Shown: positions 7,375-11,694 of the stretch, one piece after another
How positions within the stretch are numbered: the first letter of the stretch is position 1
Layout: the number at the start of each line of letters is the position of its first letter
NCBI GenBank assembly: GCA_002382075.1
Contig: DFZG01000028.1
Location: 1,952-16,912, forward strand
Origin: Candidatus Shapirobacteria bacterium UBA4062
Lineage (GTDB): Bacteria > Patescibacteriota > Microgenomatia > UBA12405
Direction of reading: 5' to 3'
DNA length: 14,961 nt
Notes under the pieces: generated by a model
Database searches by the model: none
Told to the model about the DNA's origin: nothing
The model's input: the letters and a program-made list of their open reading frames with translations, nothing else
Position numbers and translations under genes: made by a program

Positions 7375-7793
7375 AACCTAAAACTACTGTAACCAAAGGA
7401 AATCAAGTAAATCGAAAATGGCACCTAGTTGATGTTGCTGGCAAAACACTTGGCAGAGCTGCAACTTCGATCGCCCAAATGCTAATCGGCAAATCAGTTT
7501 CCGGATTTTCTTTTCATCGGGATGACGGTGACTACGTTGTTGTCATAAACTCAGACAAAGTAGTTGTTACCGGTAAAAAAGCCAAAAACAAAATTTATTA
7601 CCATTACACCGGTTATGCCGGCAACCTTAAAGAGTTAACTTTTGAGGAAATGATGGCCAAAGATTCCCGGAAAGTAATCCATCACGCTGTTATGGGTATG
7701 ATTCCCAAAAACCGAATCCGAAAAAATCGTATGGCTAGATTAAAAATTTTTGCCGATGCCAATCATCACTATGAAGACAAAATCAACCAATAA
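7371..7793 (+). CDS. rplM: 50S ribosomal protein L13 (uL13)
   Basis: Early-assembly large-subunit protein. The 140 residues include KWHLVDVAGKTLGRAATSIAQ (outline, about 15-35), the GDYVVVINSDKVVVTGKK strand region (about 53-70), YYHYTGYAGNLK and the VMGMIPKNRIRKNRMARLKIF motif (outline, about 106-126). It overlaps the rplQ stop by four bases (ATGA). Its 3' end overlaps rpsI by 23 bases. The rplM-rpsI pair is conserved across bacteria; here it is fused to the end of the alpha operon, as in several Gram-positive and CPR genomes. Confidence 0.97.
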   Translation: MKPKTTVTKGNQVNRKWHLVDVAGKTLGRAATSIAQMLIGKSVSGFSFHRDDGDYVVVINSDKVVVTGKKAKNKIYYHYTGYAGNLKELTFEEMMAKDSRKVIHHAVMGMIPKNRIRKNRMARLKIFADANHHYEDKINQ

Positions 7794-8181
7794 ATATACT
7801 TATTCAGTTGGTCGACGTCGTTCGGCAATTGCCAAAGTAAAACTATTCTCGGGTAAACAGGCTTCAACCGTCAATCAAAAACCAGCTAATGTCTACTTCA
7901 AAGACAAAAACACTGACGTTTTTTATCAAAAACCTTTTAAAGTAACCGATACTGTAGGTAAATTCTATTTCGAAGCTTCAGTTACCGGTGGTGGGAAAAT
8001 CAGCCAGCTCGAAGCCGTCGTTTTGGGTATTTCCCGATCAATTCAAAAAAGTGATCCTATCCAGTTCACTTCCTTACTTAGATCAGCCGGCTTACTCACT
8101 GTAGATTCCCGTGTTCGACAAAGAAGAATGGTTGGTATGGGTGGTAAATCTCGTCGTAAAAGACAGTCTCCAAAGCGTTAA
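7771..8181 (+). CDS. rpsI: 30S ribosomal protein S9 (uS9)
   Basis: Small-subunit head protein whose C-terminal tail reaches the P-site tRNA anticodon. From ATG 7771 it has 136 residues: YSVGRRRSAIAKVKLFSG (about 10-27), the central GGGKISQLEAVVLGISRSI and the basic tail VRQRRMVGMGGKSRRKRQSPKR ending in the conserved KR. The frame also contains an ATG at 7756 and a TTG at 7750, which would add only MPIIT- or MPMPIIT-like residues. The 7771 start gives the shortest overlap with rplM (23 bases) and the most family-like N-terminus. An intrinsic terminator follows at once. Confidence 0.95.
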   Translation: MKTKSTNKYTYSVGRRRSAIAKVKLFSGKQASTVNQKPANVYFKDKNTDVFYQKPFKVTDTVGKFYFEASVTGGGKISQLEAVVLGISRSIQKSDPIQFTSLLRSAGLLTVDSRVRQRRMVGMGGKSRRKRQSPKR

Positions 8182-8183
8182 TC

Positions 8184-8213
8184 GCTTTCAAGTGAATCTT
8201 CAAAGCCTTTTCT
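8184..8213 (+). terminator. Intrinsic terminator after rpsI
   Basis: GCTTTCAAG (8184-8192) and CTTCAAAGC (8198-8206) form a nine-position stem with one C/C mismatch and a five-base loop, followed by CTTTTCTT. It is placed two bases past the rpsI stop, ending the long ribosomal operon. The uppP extended -10 box begins at the end of its T-rich tract. Confidence 0.6.
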
Positions 8214-8222
8214 TGCTACAAT
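8214..8222 (+). promoter_or_regulatory. Extended -10 promoter of uppP (leaderless)
   Basis: TGCTACAAT combines a TG extension with TACAAT (five of six matches to TATAAT). The hexamer ends six bases before the uppP ATG at 8229, so the predicted transcript starts at or next to the A of ATG. No good -35 box is seen (GTGAAT-like bases only). The same arrangement occurs before the TPR gene and, on the minus strand, before the 47-codon ORF. Confidence 0.5.
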
Positions 8223-8228
8223 AATTCC

Positions 8229-8957
8229 ATGGATTTATTGCAAATTATTTTTCTGGGTCTTGTCCAGGGTCTTACCGAATTTTTGCCGGTTTCTTCATCT
8301 GGCCATTTACATTTATTTCAACTATTTTTTCGACTTACTCCTTCGCTTACTTTAGACATTTTTTTAAACACTGCCACCCTTTTTTCTGTCATTTTCTTTT
8401 TCCGCCATCAAATTAAATTCTTTTTTTCAAATTTAAAATATATTATCGTTGGTACTATACCGGCCGTAATTATCGGCTATTTTGCCAAAAACTATATCGA
8501 CGCCTTATTTACCAATCCCCAGTCACTCATTTTCACTTTTTTAATAACCACCATTTTATTGTTCACCACCCATTTTCTAAAAAAATCTGAATCCCAAATT
8601 ACCTACAAAAAAGCCCTTATTATCGGTCTGTTCCAAGCGTTAGCTATACTTCCGGGTGTTTCCCGGTCTGCCTCCACTATAGTCGCTTCATTATTATTAG
8701 GCTTAAGTCCTGCCTTTGCTTTTAAATTTTCTTTTTCATTATTTATTCCCGTTTCTATTGGCGCCCTAATTTTAGGTTTGTCTGACTTCAGTACCCTCGA
8801 CGTAAATACCAGCTCAGCCACAATCGCTTTTATAATTACTTTTGTAACTGGCTTAATTTCACTTAAACTACTCAGAAAAATTGTTATTCAACAAAAATTA
8901 AAATATTTTGGTTTTTACACTTTATTCTTATTCATTCTTCTATTAACACTCACCTAA
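8229..8957 (+). CDS. uppP: Undecaprenyl-diphosphatase (UppP/BacA family)
   Basis: Integral membrane phosphatase that recycles undecaprenyl pyrophosphate to the phosphate carrier used in peptidoglycan synthesis. The 242 residues (family about 260-275) are highly hydrophobic with seven or eight membrane segments. The catalytic motifs are present: Q13xxxE17 with FLPVSSSGHL (18-27), and PGVSRSAST (142-150) with the key Arg146. One conserved stretch differs: the usual HLGT after the first motif reads NTAT (47-50). It starts 47 bases after rpsI behind a terminator and its own promoter. Implies a cell wall with a polyprenyl carrier. Confidence 0.93.
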   Translation: MDLLQIIFLGLVQGLTEFLPVSSSGHLHLFQLFFRLTPSLTLDIFLNTATLFSVIFFFRHQIKFFFSNLKYIIVGTIPAVIIGYFAKNYIDALFTNPQSLIFTFLITTILLFTTHFLKKSESQITYKKALIIGLFQALAILPGVSRSASTIVASLLLGLSPAFAFKFSFSLFIPVSIGALILGLSDFSTLDVNTSSATIAFIITFVTGLISLKLLRKIVIQQKLKYFGFYTLFLFILLLTLT

Positions 8958-9086
8958 AAACCCTTTTATTCTATCCGATCTTACTTTCCTAAAAATTTTT
9001 TTAGCACTACTGGTACTTCGACTGCTCGATAGCTTACTTGAACTAACTTCTAAACCAAGTTCTTTAAAATCAATCTTAAAATTCAT
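8943..9086 (-). CDS. Small hypothetical protein, 47 residues, unrecognised
   Basis: ATG at 9086 to TAA at 8945-8943 on the minus strand. The product begins MNFKIDFKELGLEV, has a serine-rich middle (SSSKLSSSRSTSS, about 15-27) and a basic C-terminal half (AKKIFRKVRSDRIKGFLGEC). It has no signal peptide or membrane segment, and I recognise no family. It overlaps the end of uppP tail-to-tail by 15 bases. Support for a real gene is the upstream extended -10 box TGCTATATT ending six bases before ATG, the same geometry as uppP on the other strand. Against it are the short length and low-complexity composition. Confidence 0.4.
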   Translation of the reverse strand: MNFKIDFKELGLEVSSSKLSSSRSTSSAKKIFRKVRSDRIKGFLGEC

Positions 9087-9092
9087 TCCTAA

Positions 9093-9120
9093 AATATAGC
9101 ACAATATTTTACTTATACAA
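9093..9120 (-). promoter_or_regulatory. Promoter candidate of the 47-codon ORF
   Basis: On the minus strand, TTGTAT (9120-9115) and TATATT (9098-9093) are 16 bases apart, and a TGC directly before the second box makes an extended -10. The -10 ends six bases before ATG at 9086, predicting a leaderless start. The -35 match is poor (three of six). Confidence 0.4.
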
Positions 9121-9162
9121 GAGAAATTAAGTTAAGTATTTAAGAAAGTTAAATCGTATGTC

Positions 9163-9282
9163 GAAACGTAATAAATTTATAATGAAATTTATACGTTTCA
9201 GACAGCGTTTAAATCGCTAGACGATTTATTACGCTGTCGGGTTTACCCGACGTAGTCCGAGTGAAACGAGAACGAAGTCGGG
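9163..9282. repeat. Cluster of three or four hairpins next to the tRNA remnant
   Basis: Hairpin 1 (9163-9199) has 15 pairs with one bulged A and a six-base loop. Hairpin 2 (9201-9238) has 8 + 7 pairs around a small internal loop and a five-base loop. Hairpin 3 is GTCGGG (9236-9241), TTTA, CCCGAC (9246-9251). That CCCGAC can also pair with GTCGGG at 9277-9282, the tRNA acceptor-stem remnant, around an imperfect inner repeat. The arms of hairpins 1 and 2 share CGTAATAAAT (9167-9176, inverted at 9224-9233), so they are probably related units. Function unknown: it could be a repeat family, the remnant of an older insertion, or a transcript-end structure. Confidence 0.6.
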
Positions 9283-9340
9283 AATACTGGATTCGAACCT
9301 CAGCCACAGGCTGATCCGCCTTTGGCGGAAGCAACCTCAC
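9277..9340 (-). pseudogene. Displaced 3'-half copy of tRNA-Pro, interrupted by an insert
   Basis: On the minus strand this carries the tRNA segment from the 3' strand of the anticodon stem through the variable loop, T arm, acceptor 3' strand, discriminator A and one following C: 34 tRNA-derived bases in two blocks (9340-9330 and 9299-9277). A 30-base insert falls inside the T stem, between GCT and GG. The 5' half of the tRNA is absent, so it cannot make a tRNA. It is in the same orientation as the intact tRNA. Confidence 0.8.
9300..9329. repeat. Twin perfect palindromes inserted in the tRNA remnant
   Basis: Two adjacent 15-base perfect hairpins: TCAGCC-ACA-GGCTGA (9300-9314) and TCCGCC-TTT-GGCGGA (9315-9329), each with six G/C-rich pairs and a three-base loop. 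They are far richer in G/C than their surroundings. They split an otherwise exact tRNA-derived block and encode the last nine residues and stop of the GIY-YIG protein. No other copy is in this window. This resembles a small dispersed palindromic repeat rather than a terminator, as no T-tract follows on either strand. Confidence 0.75.
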
Positions 9341-9578
9341 CAAGTATTATGTCTCTGATTTTACGCCCAAAACCACTTTTGTAAAACAACTCCCTTTTCC
9401 TGGCATCTTCTTTGCATATGTATTCTTCAAAATAAACCAATTCAAAAGGCTTGTTTTCAGATGTAAACTTGTTGATTCCACGATTATGTTCATCTAGTCT
9501 ATCTTTAGGGCTTTGTGAAGTGCAACCAGTATATATTTTACCGTTTCGTAAACTCCGTAAAAAGTATACATAAAACAT
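9300..9578 (-). CDS. Small GIY-YIG domain endonuclease
   Basis: The 92-residue protein consists of a single GIY-YIG nuclease domain: YVYFLRS (3-9) as the GIY strand, KIYTGCT (14-20) as the YIG strand, R27 and H31 in the DRLDEHNRG helix, and the candidate metal-binding E63 in ARKRELFYKSGFGRK (59-73). No DNA-binding or transposase domain is attached. Residues 80-83 come from the duplicated tRNA sequence and 84-92 plus the stop from the palindromic insert. Without that insert the frame would run on through the tRNA remnant for 18 more codons. The ATG is four bases after the tRNA-Pro 3' end with no Shine-Dalgarno sequence, so it is probably expressed from the tRNA transcript. Substrate unknown; relatives are often annotated as UPF0213/excinuclease-like. 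Confidence 0.88.
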   Translation of the reverse strand: MFYVYFLRSLRNGKIYTGCTSQSPKDRLDEHNRGINKFTSENKPFELVYFEEYICKEDARKRELFYKSGFGRKIRDIILGEVASAKGGSACG

Positions 9579-9582
9579 TTTG

Positions 9583-9656
9583 TCGGGAATACTGGATTCG
9601 AACCAGCAACCTCACGCACCCCATGCGTGCGCGCTAGCCAATTGCGCCAATCCCCG
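9583..9656 (-). tRNA. tRNA-Pro (anticodon GGG)
   Basis: A 74-base cloverleaf folds on the minus strand. Acceptor CGGGGAT pairs with ATTCCCG (one G-U), D stem GCGC/GCGC, anticodon stem CACGC/GCGTG around the loop ATGGGGT (U33, anticodon GGG, G37), T stem GCTGG/CCAGT with loop TTCGAAT. The C1-G72 pair and discriminator A73 are the proline identity features of bacteria. The 3' CCA is not encoded (the next bases are CAA), so CCA-adding enzyme is needed. The GIY-YIG ATG follows after four bases. Confidence 0.95.
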
Positions 9657-9672
9657 AGGTTAAGGCCTTATT

Positions 9673-9678
9673 ATTATA
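9673..9678 (-). promoter_or_regulatory. -10 box of tRNA-Pro (and the GIY-YIG gene)
   Basis: A perfect TATAAT on the minus strand ends 16 bases before the tRNA 5' end, placing the start near 9666 and a leader of about 10 bases for RNase P to remove. The -35 region is weak (GTTAAA at a 17-base spacing). It is divergent from the recA promoter in the 146-base gap 9657-9802. Confidence 0.5.
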
Positions 9679-9742
9679 CCGCAAAGAATTGTAATTTTAA
9701 CAGGAACTTTCAAGAGTTTCGCCTTTTCTTCGGTTTTACTCC

Positions 9743-9772
9743 TTGACACCGACTCCTTTTTCTTGATATCAC
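9743..9772 (+). promoter_or_regulatory. recA promoter candidate
   Basis: A consensus TTGACA (9743-9748) is followed after 18 bases by TATCAC (9767-9772) with an extended TGA before it. An alternative is TTGATA (9763-9768), 17 bases, TAAAAA (9786-9791), which would give a leader of about five bases before the ATG at 9803. I see no convincing SOS box of the E. coli (CTGT-N8-ACAG) or Gram-positive (GAAC-N4-GTTC) type. Confidence 0.45.
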
Positions 9773-9802
9773 TATTACAGAATCTTAAAAATTATTAAAA
9801 AA

Positions 9803-10864
9803 ATGACAAAAAAACCAGCCAAGATAAAAACAGTCAAAATCGATGAGCTTAAAGATAAAAAAATGCAGGCCGTTCGTCTCGCTATGGAACAAATCACCAA
9901 AGCCTACGGCGATGGAGCCATTATGAAAATGGGTGAAAAAGAAGCCGGAATGCGGGTCGAAGTTATTCCTACTGGTTGTTTGCCCCTCGATATTGCCCTT
10001 GGTGTTGGTGGTTTACCTCGTGGCCGGGTTACTGAAATATTTGGACCTGAAGCTTCCGGTAAAACTACTGTTTCTCTCCACGTAGTTGCCGAAGCTCAAA
10101 AAGCCGGTGGGACTGCCGCCTTTATCGATGCCGAACATGCCCTCGACCCTTCTCGGGCAGTCGCCGTTGGTGTTGATCTTGATAATTTATTAATCTCTCA
10201 ACCCGACAATGGCGAACAGGCTCTGGAAATTGTCGAAACCCTGGTTCGCAGTAACGCCGTTGACGTTATTGTTGTAGATTCTGTCGCCGCTTTGGTTCCC
10301 AAAGCCGAAATAGAAGGAGATATGGGCGATTCCATGATGGGTGTTCAAGCTCGCCTCATGTCTCAAGCTCTTCGCAAACTTACCGGCGCTATTTCTAAAT
10401 CAAAATCCGTAGTAATCTTTACCAATCAACTTCGCCAAAAAATTGGTGTTATGTTCGGCAATCCTGAAACAACTCCTGGCGGTCTGGCTTTAAAATTCTA
10501 TTCATCTGTCAGAATTGACTTGCGTAAAATCGCCAACATCAAAACCGCTTCCGGTGATTCTATTGGCTCACAGCACCGAGCTAGGGTAATCAAAAATAAG
10601 GTTGCCCCACCATTTAAGGAAGCCGAATTCGACATCATGAATACCGAGGGTATTTCTGTCATGGGTAGTCTAGTTGATTTAGCCATCTCCCATGGTCTCA
10701 TCACCAAAGCCGGTGCTTTCTTTAAAATAGACGGTCAAAACATTCAGGGTCGTGAAGCCACTAAAAAATATCTAAAAGATAATCCCAAAACCACCAAAGA
10801 TATTCAGGCAAAAATTTGGGAAAAAGTCAAAAATCCCGAATCTCCAACAAAAGATAATGAGTAA
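9803..10864 (+). CDS. recA: Recombinase A
   Basis: ATP-dependent strand-exchange protein for homologous recombination and repair. The 353 residues contain the N-terminal oligomerisation helix, the Walker A motif GPEASGKTT (81-89), Walker B VIVVDS (155-160), DNA-binding loop L1 within [18 protein letters not shown] (171-188) and loop L2 after [21 protein letters not shown] (outline, about 207-227). The C-terminal domain ends [11 protein letters not shown], a modest version of the acidic tail. Full length for the family. The ATG at 9803 follows an A/T-rich leader without a Shine-Dalgarno sequence. The stop overlaps recX by eight bases, a common recA-recX pairing. Confidence 0.98.
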   Translation: MTKKPAKIKTVKIDELKDKKMQAVRLAMEQITKAYGDGAIMKMGEKEAGMRVEVIPTGCLPLDIALGVGGLPRGRVTEIFGPEASGKTTVSLHVVAEAQKAGGTAAFIDAEHALDPSRAVAVGVDLDNLLISQPDNGEQALEIVETLVRSNAVDVIVVDSVAALVPKAEIEGDMGDSMMGVQARLMSQALRKLTGAISKSKSVVIFTNQLRQKIGVMFGNPETTPGGLALKFYSSVRIDLRKIANIKTASGDSIGSQHRARVIKNKVAPPFKEAEFDIMNTEGISVMGSLVDLAISHGLITKAGAFFKIDGQNIQGREATKKYLKDNPKTTKDIQAKIWEKVKNPESPTKDNE

Positions 10865-11516
10865 GCTTTTGATTAAATCAATCAAAAAGAGTGCTATTCC
10901 CTCCAGGGCCAATGTCCAATTAAGTGACGGAAATTATTTACCGCTGTTAATTGACGATGTAATCAAGTTGTCTCTAAAAAAAGGCGAATTATTGGATACT
11001 GACCAGCTTAATTCACTCATTCAAACCTCATTTAGTTATTTAATCAAAGAATTTGCTCTTAGGCAAATTGCGGCTTCTCCTAAAACCAATAAAATTCTTA
11101 ACCAAAAAATATTCCAAAAAAAATATCTGCTATCCCAAAAATATCCGCTATTTAAAGAAATTACTAAAAATACATTAGTTACTGATCAGGTTATTCAAGA
11201 TATTGAAGATCTGGGTCTATTAAACGATATCGATTATGCCAAATATGCTATCAATCGGCACCGTGCAAAATCACCCCAATTTATCCGCTTTTTACTCCTC
11301 CAAAAAGGGGTTAATCTTAAAAATCTTCCCGATGATATTTTTTCTCAAATTGATTCATCACAAAACATAAAAAAACATCTTCTTAAAAAATTTTCCAAAC
11401 CACAAGATTTGGCGGACTTTAATACCAAAAACAAGTTTATTCGCTCCATGCTCCGAAAAGGTTTTACCCATTCTGAGGTAAAAACAGTCATTGACGATTT
11501 CCTAAAAGCAAAGTAA
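10857..11516 (+). CDS. recX: Regulatory protein RecX
   Basis: RecX binds RecA filaments and limits their extension. The 219-residue product consists of repeated three-helix units with the family pattern: [10 protein letters not shown] (about 62-71), [35 protein letters not shown] (outline, about 118-151) and the C-terminal [23 protein letters not shown]. The ATG lies inside the end of recA (eight-base overlap), so translational coupling is likely. No Shine-Dalgarno sequence. Sequence similarity in this family is loose, so the call also leans on its position after recA. Confidence 0.87.
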   Translation: MSKLLIKSIKKSAIPSRANVQLSDGNYLPLLIDDVIKLSLKKGELLDTDQLNSLIQTSFSYLIKEFALRQIAASPKTNKILNQKIFQKKYLLSQKYPLFKEITKNTLVTDQVIQDIEDLGLLNDIDYAKYAINRHRAKSPQFIRFLLLQKGVNLKNLPDDIFSQIDSSQNIKKHLLKKFSKPQDLADFNTKNKFIRSMLRKGFTHSEVKTVIDDFLKAK

Positions 11517-11528
11517 AATACATATACC

Positions 11529-11561
11529 CAAATTTATAAAATTTGTTCAAAATTAAATTTT
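11529..11561 (+). terminator. Weak A/T-only hairpins after recX
   Basis: CAAATTT-ATA-AAATTTG (11529-11545) is a perfect seven-pair hairpin, and AAAATT-A-AATTTT (11549-11561) can form a second. With almost no G/C they would make a poor terminator. No better candidate exists between recX and rny. Confidence 0.2.
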
Positions 11562-11573
11562 AATTACTTACAT

Positions 11574-11694
11574 CCCAAAAAAGCATTCATGATATTAATT
11601 GACACTTTTTTTACAAGATCAATTCAGATTCCGATATCTATATCTATCATCTAAAGAATAGTTTTTTTGGGTAAAAAGTAGCCTGGAGGTTTTT
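11574..11694 (+). promoter_or_regulatory. rny upstream region with strong Shine-Dalgarno sequence
   Basis: The 178-base recX-rny gap is the longest non-coding stretch ahead of any plus-strand housekeeping gene here. GGAGGT (11685-11690) ends four bases before the ATG at 11695. CCCAAAAAA (11574-11582) is complementary to TTTTTTGGG (11663-11671), just before the Shine-Dalgarno sequence. A perfect TTGACA (11599-11604) lacks a well-spaced -10; TTTACA (11610-11615) with TATCTA (11635-11640) is 19 bases apart. A regulated leader is possible but unproven. Confidence 0.4.

Larger units (their letters stand above)
8958..9299. other. Gap between uppP and the GIY-YIG gene: small ORF, then a hairpin cluster
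   Basis: This 342-base stretch has no long reading frame. The left part (to 9086) is covered on the minus strand by the 47-codon ORF, and its promoter candidate occupies 9093-9120. Between 9121 and 9162 I see nothing but A/T-rich sequence. The right part, 9163-9282, is a run of inverted repeats listed separately. The last 23 bases (9277-9299) are a copy of the tRNA-Pro 3' end. No clear terminator for uppP was found. Confidence 0.7.
9277..9581 (-). mobile_element. Putative minimal GIY-YIG element inserted at tRNA-Pro
   Basis: The unit contains the GIY-YIG gene plus one copy of the tRNA-Pro 3' half. Direct repeats flank the gene: 9277-9299 equals 9582-9604 (23 identical bases) and 9330-9340 equals 9605-9615 (11 identical bases). 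The left copy is split by a 30-base palindromic insert. The repeat period is 305 bases, or 275 without the insert. The geometry is that of an insertion into a tRNA gene that restores the tRNA 3' end and displaces the old one, but with a nuclease gene in place of an integrase. A simple tandem duplication of the region cannot be excluded from one genome. Confidence 0.5.

Noticed and set aside
7750..7770. TTG 7750 or ATG 7756 as the start of rpsI
   Set aside because: They add residues with no match to S9 and enlarge the overlap with rplM; ATG 7771 fits the family better.
1..8181. TGA recoded as glycine (SR1/Gracilibacteria code)
   Set aside because: rplQ ends with TGA in an ATGA overlap with rplM, no in-frame TGA occurs in conserved genes, and glycines use GGN codons.
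9163..9282. The hairpin run as a CRISPR array
   Set aside because: The units are not direct repeats with regular spacers, and no cas gene is near.
9300..9329. The twin palindromes as an intrinsic terminator for the GIY-YIG gene
   Set aside because: There is no T-tract after either hairpin on either strand, and they lie inside the coding end.
9690..9725. An SOS/LexA-type operator upstream of recA
   Set aside because: Only a loose AACT...AGTT inverted match is present; neither the E. coli nor the Gram-positive box is found.
11599..11627. TTGACA at 11599 as a full promoter for rny
   Set aside because: No reasonable -10 hexamer lies 16-18 bases downstream.
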